Source: Pisolithus tinctorius (Eukaryota; Basidiomycota; Agaricomycetes; Boletales; Pisolithaceae). Taken from it: 64,000 bases of DNA. The stretch covers positions 1,674,001 through 1,738,000 of the forward strand of contig JANFAH010000003.1 of assembly GCA_024663395.1 (NCBI GenBank). The letters run 5' to 3'. The notes beneath the pieces are model-generated. The model saw only the letters and a program-made list of their open reading frames with translations, did not search any database and had not been told where the DNA came from. This document shows, one piece after another, positions 1 to 12,500 of the stretch (its first letter is position 1; the number at the start of each line of letters is the position of its first letter). A program made the position numbers and the translations under genes.

Positions 1-885
1 CGGTTCATATATGAGCCAAAAGCGATCGAGGAAATTGTTCAGCCAGTCGGCACTTTCGTGTTCTGAGGCCAGACGAGCCTTGACCAGTTCGCGCTGGATA
101 TCATCTCGCGCGCAGCGCCTGACACGAGCCATCGACGTTGTGTAGTAAGTGCAGCAGACTGCAAGAAGGATAAATAGCCATCCCCATCCAAAGTTGAAAC
201 GCGTGAAGAAATGAGATGCACACACAGCCTGCGGAAAAAGTGAGCCGGACTGAAGTTGACAAGTCTCAACAGACGCACGAAAATGATAATACCAGCGTTA
301 TGGTACCAATCACCGTAGAATTGTTCAGGCAGGAAGCGTTCGAGGACCGCCTTATCCCTCGTTTGTTCGTCTTCAGACCGAGGAACGTCGACGTTCGCCA
401 CAGAACGCCATCCAACTTTATACCATTCCGGTATCTCTGGGGCTGGCCCGGACGGATAAGCGCCTATGTCAGAAGGTGAAGCAGGGACTGGAGCGGCTCT
501 GTCCTGCTTCTCCTGCTTCTCTTCAGCTGGTCTGTCTGCATCCTCCACAGTAATGGTCGGCACGACTCCCTTCGTTCCAGTATCGATAGGCACTTCTGAA
601 CGCAACCGAACTGTTAAAGGCCGTCGAAATTGCCAGAGGTCGCTCGAACTACGTACCTTTGCATGCAGGGACGTCGCTGCCTAGACTCGTGTAAGGCTTG
701 AGCTTATCTTGGCTCTTGGCCACATCAGAGGCTTTCTTCTCTGGAGGAGCATCTGGGTCAAATACGTGGACGGCAGCGCCCCTGGATGCAGCTTCGTCGA
801 CAATTCCGAGAACCTGCGCGTGTGCGTCCTCCTGGATCTGTTGCTGGCGGGCCTGCACGCTCTCTGGCGGCGCGTTTGTCGCCAT
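1..885 (-). CDS. Tricalbin-like ER-plasma membrane tether (N-terminal part; runs off left edge)
   Basis: About 263 residues are visible in three exons: 885-657, 610-279 and 228-1. The acidic, low-complexity N terminus is followed by the tricalbin-type PEFYGDWYHNAG-like block (here LPEQFYGDWYHNAG), a hydrophobic hairpin around residues 183-212 (GIIIF through CCTYY), and then MARVRRCARDDIQREL and WLNNFLDRFWLIYEP. That last block begins the SMP lipid-transfer domain of yeast Tcb1-3 and plant synaptotagmins. The C2 domains expected downstream lie outside the window. Family knowledge: tricalbins anchor in cortical ER by the hairpin and bind plasma-membrane lipids in trans. The exon joins restore a continuous frame through the hairpin, which supports them. 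The start is the first ATG of the frame. Confidence 0.88.
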
Positions 886-1466
886 CTCCAGAAACGACGG
901 TGAGGAAGGAAACTAAATGGTTTTATAAGAAAGAGGAAGGTGCCAGTCGTACTACAGAGGACGAGAAGCGAACTACTGCCAACGGGTCAGGTAGAATGCA
1001 GCGTGCCCTTCTACTTATGCCTAGGAGAGACGTCACCCCTGATGTCACTGCTACCTTTTAAAGCAGCTACCACGCCGACAGATACTAAAACAGTACACTC
1101 CTCCGGCCGGCCTACCTGCCTTCCACTTGGATCGTGCCTGATATAGAAAGGCCGAACTGTAACAGACAGGCTGTCAAACGGACAGTCAACCCACGGTGTA
1201 TGAGGGTATACACCTGGATGATTTGATGGTGCGACAGAGTCTGGCTTGACATTACTTTCCAACTACCTGTAAGTAGTTCTGTCCTGTAAATGTCCCAGAA
1301 AGTGCCAAGGTGCGCGTGCGACGGAGGTGCCGCTTAGAAAAGAAAGAATATTAACTTGGACAGTTGAAGTTCTTGTCCAGGTCTGATGACGATATGGTGG
1401 TAAGGCCGGAATGCGGAAGTGATCTTCTAACACAAGCAAGGAAGCATCCTGCAGAAACTAGTGGTC
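886..1466. other. Intergenic, no gene seen
   Basis: About 580 bases between the tricalbin start and the 3' end of the HAD gene. It should hold the tricalbin promoter and the HAD terminator. Short open frames here have no recognisable motifs or consistent splice sites. Confidence 0.6.
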
Positions 1467-2489
1467 TCACAACCTTCCGGCGGCCCTCTCTGCCTCCACG
1501 TGCGCAATAACCTCGTTCCAGTCTTGTACACGTTTCACGCGGACCTTGGGCGAGTTAACCTTCCTCAGCTCCTCCTCGCAATGGATAACGTCGCGCTCAA
1601 GAAACCGGTTGTCACCTTCCACCTCAATGCGCTTGGCGTACACCATGTCATCCTGCTCCTCCGAGTGCCGAGATAACCGCTTGTTCCACTCGTATGAGCC
1701 GAAAAGCAGGACAGGAGGTGGCGCAACCCCACCGCCAGATTCGGCCGTGTGCTGCATGCATGCCATGGCGTTCTCGACGGAATCATCGATGAGCAGCTTT
1801 GCACCGATGTCCATGCATACCTGGGCCTTGCTGAGTCTGGTGGCCACCGCATGTCCGTCGTTTGCAACGAAATGCTTGTAAGTACCATTTGAGACGGCTC
1901 TCTGAGCATTTGCAAACTGCCCGGTGCATATGATGCATTCAAAGAGGTCCCCGAAGTGGCGATTGACCCACTTCCAGCTGGCATGCTCGACTTCCTTGTT
2001 CCGCGCCGTTACGATGATGAGACGATAGCCCATTCGACGCAGTACTTCCACTCCCTCCTTTGCCCCCGATACAAGTGGTACGTGCTCGATCCAACCTGTT
2101 TGATAGAATTCGCGAACTTTACCATGGGTAACACTGGGTGATCCCCAGAATGGGTTCTACTCATGCCTTGCGTTACGAGATTACCTGAAGAAGAGACACA
2201 CTTACTTTCCAGTAATAGTAATAGTAGAAATTAGAAGGGTTTATTTCGTCTGGTGTGCCGTAGTTGTCATTGTGCCCTGTTCGTGTGGTTATGCTGGCAA
2301 ATACAATAGCTGAATCACAAGGACTCACTTACACTTGGAAATGGCGGAATTCGTCTGGCATAGTACATCATCTAAATCCACGGCGAGAACGGGACCTCCA
2401 GCGACTAGAGAACTGAGATTAGTAGTGATTGACACTGTGTTAGCATCGCTTGGGGCATCCTCAGGTCTTGTAGGCTCTCGAGGAGACAT
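1467..2489 (-). CDS. HAD-superfamily phosphatase (5'-nucleotidase-like)
   Basis: Three exons. The first (2489-2335) encodes the N terminus with the catalytic DxD motif in LAVDLDDVL (residues D38 and D40). A second, around 2293-2215, gives ITTRTGHNDNYGTPDE and a YYYYW stretch. The third carries NPFWGSPSVTHGKVREFY, then VTARN (HAD motif II, Thr) and LLIDDS (motif IV acids). The pattern matches fungal HAD-like proteins related to the cytosolic deoxyribonucleotidase (5'-nucleotidase C) group. Substrate cannot be told from sequence. The first intron, about 41 bases using a GTGTAAGT donor, is the only nearby choice that keeps the frame open. It is transcribed divergently from the ABC transporter at 2763. 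Confidence 0.75.
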
Positions 2490-2762
2490 CTAGAAATAAG
2501 GGTGTTCTCGTGCAAGGCGCCGAACACGATAGGAATCCGATTTTATACGCCCGCGGCCAGTAAGGATAGCGATGGGGTATTCTGTGACTACCGAGTTCTA
2601 GGTGGATGGCAGGCTCGGGCAGTGGGTTGAGCATTACATAAGCTTATATGGCCACAAGGAATCACATGTACACGGCTGGATGTGACACCGTCCTTGTATG
2701 GGGATCCCTGCCAGTTCCGGCTTGGCTTTAACTTTGAGACTGGACACCTTTCCCCAATCGCG
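2490..2762. promoter_or_regulatory. Divergent promoter region, HAD gene / ABC transporter
   Basis: The 273 bases between two divergent start codons must hold both promoters. No strong TATA box or recognisable operator was seen. Confidence 0.5.
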
Positions 2763-5715
2763 ATGGCTATCCTCTCCAAATGCCGTCCCTCAAGAGAGCG
2801 TATCGCCGGGCTTACACGTGCCTACTCAGCTCACAGACCCCTCATTCAGCGGGGCCTCATGACCGGCTTTGTACTTCATGTCCTGCTGGCTGCCTATCGA
2901 GGGGTTGCAGCTCGTCCCAGTCCACGGCGGAGGGGTGGAGCGAAACCATCGGACGGTAAAGCCACCCGTGTGGCGGTGGGTACCCAACGAACGATCACGG
3001 GGAACACTTCAATAGCGATTTACAGGTTGATGCGACGTTCTACCAGCGACTCAGAGTCATCCTACGGATCGTCATCCCAGGCATACGCACGAAGGAGGCG
3101 CTCTTACTTTGCATGCACTCAACCTTGTTGGTGTTTCGAACCGCGATCTCTCTATATGTAGCGGCACTGGACGGAAAGTGAGTGATTCGGTGAACATAGT
3201 GTAACTGACGAACAAGATCAATGGATATACAATAGGATTGTTGCGTCATTGGTTCGCGGACAATCTTTTCAATTTTTGCTGAATATCATCCGCTGGTTAC
3301 TTGTTGCTGTACCTGCCACCTGGACAAATAGTTGGCTTAGTTATGTCCAGAATAAATTGACAATCGCATACCGGACGCGTTTGACGAATGAAGTTCTCAA
3401 GCAGTATTTTGGGGAGGAAGCTGAAGGGCCAGAGGGGAAGTGTTATTACAAGCTTTGTAAGTGAGCGAACGCGGAGGCATGTATCCCGCTCACAGTCATC
3501 CAGCAAATCTGGATGACCGTATAAAAGTACCCGACCAGTTAGGTCCCGTACACTTTTTGTTTTTGTTTTCGTTGTTGACGCGCTTTCTTTAGGATGATCA
3601 CTTATGATATCCAGCGGTTTTCCGCACACCTTGCAGCTATCTATGCGAATTTCGCGAAACCCACTCTCGATGTTATTCTCTATAATTACCAACTTGCACA
3701 GAATGTAGGTGCGGAAGGGTTGGTTATTCTGACAGTTTTAATTCAAACATCTTCCGCTTTACGTACGTTCATATCTCTCTTTTTTTCTCCCAGTGATGCC
3801 AACGTTTATTTCTTGAATAGTCCGGGTGTTATCCCCGTCCTTCGGTACTTATACTGCCCAGTCTGCAGCACTTGCAGGCAATTTGCGGCACGGTCACTCT
3901 CGTTTAGTGGAATTCGCAGAAGAGATCGCATTCTTCGGCGGGCAGGAAACAGAGAGAGAGTTGCTTGAGAGAGAGTATATCACACTGGTAAGACACGAGG
4001 AAGAAGTTATGAATAAAAGGTGGTGGTATGCTTGTGCGGAAGAGGGGATTATCAAGTGGTTGTGGGGAAGCTTCGGAGTTAGTGGTCTTTCTTACTATGT
4101 CGGGGCCTCCGCCAACATGAACTATCTTCTAGCTGATCATATGCGCAATTCCGGTATTCTTCAAATTTCCAGGTGCAGCACACGTTGATCTGGGAGGTCG
4201 AACCGAAGGTTTCTTCGTGTTCTTTCATATGCGACCTCGTCTTACTCAGCCTGTAATCAGGTTTTGTTACCAACCGGAGATTGCTGTTGTCATCATCAGG
4301 TACGTCGATGCATATCCTTGTGTTGTTGCGGTGATTGATGCGTAAGTAGATGCTGTCGGCCGTGTGATGTACTCATACAAGGATCTCGCTGAATTGGCTG
4401 GGTACACGTCTCGTGTTTTTCTCATTTTGGACGCCTTATCCGATGTGCGGGCAGGCAAATTTGAGAAGGCGTTAACAAACGGCGCAACGACGGGAGAGAA
4501 CAGTGCAAGTAAGTCACGCAGTCGATTCGGCAGTCAATACCTGCTCAGCCTTATTGCCTTTAGTCCTACGTGGTCGTGGCCAAGTTTTCCTGTCGGAGGA
4601 TATTCAATTCGAGAATGTTCCGATCGTCACTCCGAATGGTGATGTACTTTTGCAGAGTTTGACTTTCAGTGTCAAACCGGGGGTAGGCATGCGCTTTCTC
4701 GTAGGTGCTCATCGGTTGAAATGACACATTACAGGAAAATTTGCTCATCGTTGGACCGAACGGTAGATTAAGACATATCCTTGATCGCAATTTGAATACT
4801 GATTTCGTCGAGGCTCTGGGAAATCTTCACTGTTCCGAATTCTTGGAGGTCTCTGGCCAGTTTACGGTACGCATCTAGTCAGAACCTTTGAAGCAGAAAC
4901 ATAAGCATTTTCCAGGCGGCATTGTGCGGAAACCCCCAGCCTCCGATTTCTTACTGATCCCGCAGCGGCCATATCTTTCTTTGGGCACCTTTCGAGACCA
5001 AGTCATCTACCCCCATTCCGAAGAACAAATGAGAGAGCGTACGTATGTCCAGATCCACCGCCCTTACGGTCCTGATACACTTTGTAGGTGGGGTATCGGA
5101 TGCCGACCTACTTGCTGTGCTGGCTGTGGTGCAAATGGATGGCATGGTGGAGCGTGAGGGCTGGGACGTGACACGAGAATGGAGAGAGACTTTGAGCGGT
5201 GGTGACCAACAGAAGCTTGCTTGGGCCAGACTCTTTTATCACAGACCTAAGGTAATGTTTGGACCTGCACCTGAGGACCCTGTCTCATGCTTTGCAGTAC
5301 GCTATCCTTGACGAGGCGACATCACTTGTCCCTCCGGATGTGGAAGGAAGAATGATGGAGCATGCTACTGCTTTGGGCATAACGCTTCTGACAGTCTCTC
5401 ACCGGTCTTCGCTGTGGAAGTATCATTCGCATATCTTACAGTACGATGGTCAGGGTGGATATATATTGTACGTCGACTCGTTTCTAACCGCAATGCTGGG
5501 GACTGACCACTATGGTAGCACGAAGCTCGATGTGGAGAAACATTTGGCACTGCAAGAAGAGAAGCTCGACCTGGAAGCAAAACTCATGGAAGTGTAGGTA
5601 TTTTTGACTCCGGGGGAATGAGTTATGGCTAATTCCCGCTGCTAGACCGAAGATGAAGGTGCGCCTGGCTGAGCTCAGGCTGCTCGTGGAGGCGCAAAGG
5701 GGGAATATGCCGTAG
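2763..5715 (+). CDS. Peroxisomal half-size ABC transporter, ABCD family (Pxa/ALDP-like)
   Basis: Multi-exon gene (at least a dozen exons). The N-terminal transmembrane part has the ABCD block [14 protein letters not shown], the EAA-like motif [14 protein letters not shown] and [11 protein letters not shown]. The single nucleotide-binding domain has Walker A GPNGSGKSS, signature LSGGDQQK, Walker B YAILDEAT and the H-loop SH. The family imports very-long-chain acyl-CoA into peroxisomes as a Pxa1/Pxa2-type dimer. Only one half is present here, and I cannot tell which paralogue it is. Walker A is split by an intron at 4763-4812, inside the Gly codon of GPNG. A TGA at 3814 is removed if the intron ends at 3820 (acceptor GAATAG), giving the family-like join [15 protein letters not shown]. 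The stop is at 5713-5715 after a short last exon beginning [10 protein letters not shown]. Confidence 0.9.
4763..4812 (+). other. Intron inside the Walker A codons of the ABC transporter
   Basis: The exon ends ...GGACCGAACG and the next begins GCTCTGGGAAATC. Joining them gives G-P-N-G-S-G-K-S. Donor is GTAGAT and acceptor GTCGAG, length 50 bases. Confidence 0.85.
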
Positions 5716-6073
5716 TTCTGAAGCTGGTACAGGTTTGGAATAGAAGGAAATCGTGGCCGACACGAGGCTGTGAAATATACTGTAACATGCACTTCACTAC
5801 ACACAATGTAAAGACAGATAGCTCATACAGTCGCGAAAACATTCTCGGTTAGAAAGACGGCACCAGGAACATGGCGGGGAAGGAAGTAGAAGGATGGACG
5901 AAGCTTGACGGCAATTGCAGAGTCGTAATCACGTGGTCACAGGCTGGCCGAAAAGCTCCGTCCTGCTCCGTCCTGTCGGATCGGAAGTTGACAGCCTCAC
6001 TGGGTGTCTGTGCTCCGCAAATTTTCAGCTAGGGAGTCCTACTCTTTCTCCGCTCCAGCAATCCTCCCCTGTG
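5716..6073. other. Intergenic: ABC transporter 3' end and PRELI gene promoter
   Basis: No gene seen in about 360 bases. It contains a direct 10-base duplication (GCTCCGTCCT twice, 5955-5974) and a CACGTG box at 5930-5935, about 140 bases before the next start codon. Confidence 0.55.
5930..5935. promoter_or_regulatory. CACGTG (E-box-like) site upstream of PRELI gene 1
   Basis: Perfect CACGTG palindrome 139 bases before the ATG at 6074. In fungi such boxes can bind Cbf1-type bHLH proteins; function here is inference. Confidence 0.35.
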
Positions 6074-6722
6074 ATGCACTTCTTCTCTCAGACATTCAAG
6101 TACGAGTACGTGTAAACTTTTGCAGTGATAGCTCGCATATTCACGCTCAGGGCCTTGTTCAGTCATCCATGGTCCCATGTCATCATTGGGATGTGGCACA
6201 AATATCCAAACCCGCACTGCACTCATGTTGTCACGGTCGATGTCGTTGATCGCTCTGTAGACCCTGAAACTGGCATAGTGCGGACGGAACGGGTGCTTGG
6301 TTGCAAACAAAAAACACCAGCATGGATCGTCAAGGTAGATTCGCACTCTCGTCCTTCAGATGCCGCTCGTCTGACCACATCTCGCTCAGCTCTTTGGGGG
6401 ATCAGAAGATGCTTTCGTTCGAGAAGTATCTTACATCGACCCTACAGCGCAGACCGCAACCATTACTTCGGTTAACTTGTCTCTCTCGCAATTTGCAACA
6501 TGTCTGGAGCGGATAGAGTATATGCCGACGTCACCCCGCCAGACTTCCTTCTCACAAACAGCGGAAATACAAGCAAGGGTGGCAATGTGGCGAAGTATGG
6601 CCGACAGAATGGAGAGCTGGTTAGTGCAGCGGTTCGAACAAAATGCCAGACTCGGCAAGGCTGGGTTTTCAGATGTGCTGAGAGCAATGTGGGAAGCAAA
6701 ACAACACGAGGTAGCATCATAG
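6074..6722 (+). CDS. PRELI/MSF1-domain protein, Ups1/Ups2-like (copy 1)
   Basis: Three exons (6074-6105, 6151-6334, 6390-6722) give 182 residues, the usual size for the family. It starts MHFFSQTFKYEALFSHPWSH, the PRELI signature start, followed by GMWHKYPNPHCTHVVTVDVVDR and an inner AWIVKLFGGSEDAFVREVSYIDP strand region. Family knowledge: Ups1-type proteins with Mdm35 carry phosphatidic acid, and Ups2-type carry phosphatidylserine, across the mitochondrial intermembrane space. Sequence alone does not tell which this is. A second PRELI gene of the same type lies at 18329. The splice between residues 11 and 12 (KYE|ALF) is needed to keep the fold intact. Confidence 0.9.
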
Positions 6723-6895
6723 ATTTCTTATTTCCACCCATATTCGCCCCTCCTCACCTTATAGATTCTCCCCGAAGACTACCGTCGGACCTATTACAAT
6801 ATTGGATGCTCATATTATTCCCGGATATCGGGTCATTATACATCTCTGGATATATAAAAGCGGCGCGGTGATACATGGAATTGTGAAGACTACTG

Positions 6896-9111
6896 CTACA
6901 CTTCTTGCTCATAAGCATCCTCCCATCCTAGGGTCGGCACTTCATCACCTTTCTCGCTGTCTTCGTCGCCAAGGTGTTCTGCGTCGGTATCGGGTGAGGG
7001 GTAACGAGTCCGTGGTTTCTGGATACCAACACCATCGTCCCCTTCTTCCACTACAACCGCGCCGTCGTCGGTCTTATCGTCTATAGAATACAAATCGTCG
7101 TTTTTGTTCAGGGCCGGGTTGGAGCTGCTTCCATCAATGAACAAGTCTTTGAGGGCATCGTAGTTAATCCTTTTGCTGTATTTTGGATTTTTCTTTATGA
7201 GATTGCGGACGGACTCAGCAGCTGTGCTGCCTGACGGTGTTGATTCATCTCGAGGTTTCATGGTTGTTTTCCGTCTCTGACCAATAGAAAGTCGTCATGC
7301 GAATACTGATTAAAAATATGGCGGCGAGAGGAAACGAACCTTGCGACTTTTGGGTTGCACTACGCCATTCTGCGATTGTTCCTCCTTCACTATTGAAGAC
7401 TTCAACAGAAATGCATTTCATAACTAACTATAATCGTACCTGCAAGAGCTTCCAAATAATCTCGGTTGATTTCCACCCAGACGCGCTCTTTAATTTTCAC
7501 CTCCTCTTCGGACAAAATGAATTGGGAAAGCTCTTCTTCGTCCAATCCTTTCAGTTCGTCAACTTCTGCGAATTGAGTTTGTCGTCGTTCTTCTGCCTCA
7601 TCCAAAGCTTGACTGAGCAAGAGACTTTGTTGGCTTTGAAGGAAAGTCGCGACTTGCTCTGCCAGCGCTCTATCGACAGTCTCATCAATGGCCGCGGCCT
7701 CAGATTGCAACGTTTCAGAGCTCTGTAACCCCTCGATGACGCCCGGGCGGAGCATAGGGTCAATATGAGCGTAAACGGACTCTTCCTCCGGGTAGAAAAG
7801 CGGGGGAGCTGAAGAAGTGCTAGCAAGTATGCCCTGACTAAAAAGTGCAGGATCGATGACCGGTAGCAGGTGCGCTCCAGATGTACCTGTCTGATTAGTC
7901 TCGGTATCGTCGCCCTTGGTGTCATCCTCTGCCCTCTTCCGTTTCCCAGTCCGTTTCGATTCCGGTACTTGCTTCCTGGTCCCATTCACCGCTTGCTCTT
8001 GCTCCCTCTCCTCCCGCTCCCTTCCCTTCGTGAAAGCAGGTGGATCCATCTCTTCGTCCAACCATACCGTCCTAAAATCGGCCAATGTAAGCATGCCGCT
8101 GGGCGTCTTTTTGAATTCTTCGAGTCGTTTCTTGAGGGTTGTATCTGCAATCTTCACTACTTGGACAATTTCTTCAATGGATCGCCTGAAGTTGTTCATC
8201 CGAGCAGCAAGGAGGAGGGCGGCACCACATATCCCAGCGGGTCTTCTACCTTTGGTAACCCAGTCTCGATCGAAGCGCTGCACCAAACGCACAGCATCCG
8301 TCGCAACTCTGTGTGTCTCATCACCGAATTCCAACAAGGCAGCAAAGCGAGAGATGTAGTGCGACGGGTCTACTAAAGGTAACTTTAGGTTAAGGGTTTG
8401 CACTAGTTGGAGGTAGATGTGACCAAGGTCAAAGACATTGACCTAAGACAAAGAATCAGCATGCAGCTCAAAGTAAGGTACACAACGACTTTACCTGAAG
8501 AAGGTCCGAGAAATCGATGAGCATGTAGTTGCGGGTTTCTTTCTGTCTGCATGCAACATAGAGACAGACTGCGGCAACATGAGTACTCCGCCGACCTTTG
8601 GTGAACTTGTGTTCTACAGCCAGTGTATAAAGGCGTGTTGCGGCGAGAGCGACAATTTCTGAGAGGCGGAGGGCTGCAGCGAAACTTTGTATCCTTCTGC
8701 TTGCTTCACAAATGTTTATATCACTTGTGTGTCGAATATCATCATAAGCGTACCATTTGCAATAGTTTGTTCCCGAGATTCACTGCTACCCCTGTTTCCA
8801 AACGGACCGCTCAGTCGTGCACGCGCTACATTTAATCAGAAAAAGGCATGATTTTGGGGAGGACTCGTACTTACTAGCCCCCTGTCCGACATATGCACCC
8901 TGAACCATAGCCGCTCCCGTGGATGTCTCACCAAATGTAACCTCCGACACTATGGTGTTTTCCTCCACGACAGTACCACACTGCACGCAGAAGCCATTTC
9001 CCGCAGCGGCGTCATATTCAATTACTGTTCCTCCGCAATCAGTACAAGTGGTCTGAACGAATTGAATGTTGAGAAAATGCAAGTAAGCAACAAAAAATAA
9101 AAAGGTACCAT
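6896..9111 (-). CDS. BRF1: Transcription factor IIIB subunit Brf1 (TFIIB-related)
   Basis: The N-terminal zinc ribbon reads CTDCGGTVIEY...GFCVQCGTVVEENT. Two cyclin-like repeats follow (LRLSEIVALAATRLY...GRRSTHVAAVCLYVACRQKETRNYMLIDFSDLLQ, then HYISRFAALLEFGDETHRVATDAVRLVQRFDRDWVTKGRRPAGICGAALLLAARMN; each seen in separate exons). After these comes the acidic Brf1 C-terminal region, including the ERVWVEINRDYLE block. Brf1 with TBP and Bdp1 forms TFIIIB and recruits RNA polymerase III to tRNA and 5S genes. The start codon (9111-9109) appears to be the only coding content of exon 1: a 56-base intron (9108-9053) follows immediately, giving M-TTCTDCGG. The last exon ends GWEDAYEQEV. Confidence 0.9.
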
Positions 9112-9526
9112 GGTTGAAGCAGATTACTACAAGTAGGACGGACGGGTGGGCGGTTAACAAATCGTATGGAATATCTTCCGGTGATTGCGCACAGTCGATG
9201 AGAAGAACGTTGTAAGATCGCAACCTTGGAACATACTAGTAGTAATGGGTTCAAGTCGGTGATCGAGTCGGACCACCTCAGTAATCTGTGGCGGTTGTCA
9301 CGTCACAAAGTCACATGATCGATCCCGAAGTTGACCTGGCACTTAGCTGACCTGAGTAACTTGAATTGGTAGTGTCTAATGTCGTGAAGTGTGGTACTTC
9401 CGAACAATCGAGATGCCGCTATTCGCCCAAACTCAAACCGCGTTGACAGCATGGCACAGCTATGTTGGATGACAGCGACAACTACAGACAAAGCAACTAA
9501 ACAACGAAGAATACAAGTGACTGGAG

Positions 9527-12500
9527 TTACTCGGGGGTAAGAACGCTCGACGATGACAACGTTGGAGAAGGCAACCGTATAGTTTCAACCTCCTTTTCCC
9601 CAATGATGGCTGCTTGCCTCGCCACCAATGCCGACTCAAAACTTTGCTCCGGAGGTGTTTCCATAGGGGGACTCCCTGACAACTGAGATTCGCCATAATC
9701 AAGAAAAGATTCGCCAAATTGGAGCATCCAGGGATGGTCCAGAAGCTCAACTGCCGTCGGCCTCGCCATCGCATCGAGAATGAGGCATTGCTTGATAAAG
9801 TCAATCCCCAGGTCACTCAGTTGTCCGGGTTCCGGAAGAGGTGGGTGTTGTCTTGCAACACCAATATGGAACATGATGGCCCTGGGACCATTTAGTATCG
9901 TGGTAGGGCGAATGGTATGATGCCAACATACCATTCGTTGTCAAGATTATTCCATGGCTTCTTCCCTGTCGCAAATTCAAGCACTACGCAGCCAAGCGAC
10001 CATATATCCATAGCACCATGCCTTCCCCGTTTATCGTTCTTGATAACCTCCGGCGACATATACATTGGCGTTCCCGTTAGACTGTTAAATCCTAGATTAC
10101 CGCCAAGGGCGCCTGCCTTCACATTCCCCGCGTCCCCGCGCCGTGAACGCTGTAAAGTGCGATTCTTAGCGAGAATCTTGGATGCTCCGAAGTCAGCGTA
10201 TTTGATCACGCCTCGATGGTCCAACAGAATGTCTACCGGATTGTCAGACAAAACTTTCGTTGATAGTCCAAACTGAATGCACGCACTGTCGGGCTTAATA
10301 TCACGATGCACAATCCCCTTCGAATGCAAATACGCCAAACCTTCGAGCATCTGCATGGTATACAATTGTATAATGCACTCGTCCTCAATGCGGCCATGTT
10401 CCAAGAGAGCCGCTAAGCTACCACCCTGACAATACTCTTCGAATATGTACACCTTATCCCGGTGGACTTCAATGCCATAATATTCCACAACATTAGGATG
10501 GTGGAGCACCTCCATGATGCTGAGTTCGTCTCGTATCTGGGAGTACAAGTTCGGTAGTCCAGTGAGTTCCTGAAACTTAATTTCCTTAACAGCCATGAGC
10601 GAGCCTGAGTCGAGGTTGACAGCCAGATAGACTGAACCAAAAGCACCAGCACCAATAAATCTCCGTTGCTGCCAACGGATCGATATATTCGAGCTGGATG
10701 ATGCAAGGAAAAGGAGGGAGCGGTCCTCCAGTTTTTCGTCGTCGAGTACGCGACCGGCAATCCGGTTGTCGCAGTTTCTCTTCGCTCGTTCGTCCTCCAA
10801 CGCAGAAAGGGCTCTAGAGATCCTGTCCCAATAAAGACGCACACCTGTATCTACATACGCGTGTCCGTTTACGCCCAAGAGGTGGTCATCACTGATCGGC
10901 GATTGAGATCGAAGAGTGTCGTCCGCTCCATCAAGCGCCGGGAGTCGTCTGCGACGTAGCTCCTCTTGTCTCTGCTTCTCCTCGCGTACTTTTGAACGAG
11001 CGCCCAAGACGTCGAAGTGGTGCATGAACAATTCCATACACCGAGCAACTTTCCGCTGAAGCATCCTGAATTGATCGTGGGGCATTTGGAATATGTTGCG
11101 GCGAGTCTGACGGAGAGTAAACTCGAGAGCGTGTATGGCCCATCTAAAAGTTTTGCGATCGGATACGTCGCAATCATCGCAAACGAACGATACCCAAGAG
11201 ATGGCGAGACGGATCAGGGAGCGATTAAACTTGCTTAAAACTGTACGTTCCATGTACTCTTGTGCGTGTTGCCCGTGTTCTGAGGCGAACGAGTACCAGT
11301 TCTCTAGCAATTCCTGATACTCGGCAGTGGTACGCAACGAGTTGCGGACATGATGCACTGAATCGACGATAGATTCAGCCAGCTTGTTCGTGGCCCGAGC
11401 AATCTTGCGGAGTTCTCGATTGACAGCAGGGATATGTGCTTGTTGCTCAAATATGCAGTGGAGGGGAGGCAGTGCGTATTCAGCTGGTTCGTCGTCGTCG
11501 TCATCGACGGGAAGGAAGATGTCGGCAAACTGCTCCTTTGCTATAGCAAGTCGCCTCTGCGTTCCGTCCGCAACTAGTCGCACGCGGTTATCCTTCATGT
11601 CAAATTCGATTTTGGGAAGATCCAGGACAAGCACCAGGCCATGCCACATGAAGGCGTCCCGCGGAGACAGCAGCAGAAGATACTCCGCTTCTTCATCCTC
11701 ATCGCTTTCGGCATACTCCGGATCACCCGCATTCATACCTACGTCTGCGCCCTCATTCACATGGAAAGACTCCAATAACATGCGGCGTATGGCATCCGCA
11801 CGATCGCGTAGCGCGCTCGATGCAATGATGTACGTTCCTTCTTCCTCGTACGTTCTGGTGTAAACCAGAAAATGATCAGAAGCTATCAGAGCCATTATAA
11901 ATTGCTCCAATGGAACGCCTTCGAGGCTGTATTCCGCGGAATTGCTAAACTTTTGGGAATGGGCCCTACGGAAGTGTATATGTCAGCAAAACCCCGAGGG
12001 ATGACGAAGAGAAAGCACCTAGCAAAGCGTTGTAGTTTGCGGTACCTCAACCTTACATTGTCGAGGATTTTCCCGTACCAGGCTACCTTCTGCTCATCGC
12101 TCATCTGTGCATTACTGATGACATCTGCTTGGAGCATTGCAGCCTGTGATTTCCGCGAGTGACTTTGAGACATAGGAAGGCGGACTTGGGTATCGAAGTA
12201 ATTTGCTACCCGAACCATCAGCCGATTGGTCAGTGAACTATACAGAAATGATCAAAACAATCCTACAGGAAATGAAAATACTGACCAAACTTGCTCTGCC
12301 ACGAGAGATGAACCACCTGCGACTGTCATGCTCACATCATTGAACGTTGCCCACTGCGACTCTATGACATCGGTTTCTTTGAAGTAAATACCCTTGACAC
12401 CACTCTTCAGTTTCCAATGGATCAGTCTGAAAAAGATTGTTAAAGCCTCGAGGATCGTCGTGTCGTAATCGTCACTTATACAGCGTGGCAAATTCCACTT

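Noticed and set aside
3811..3820. Apparent in-frame TGA in the ABC transporter, suggesting a pseudogene
   Set aside because: Moving the acceptor to the AG at 3819-3820 removes the TGA and yields the family-like [18 protein letters not shown].
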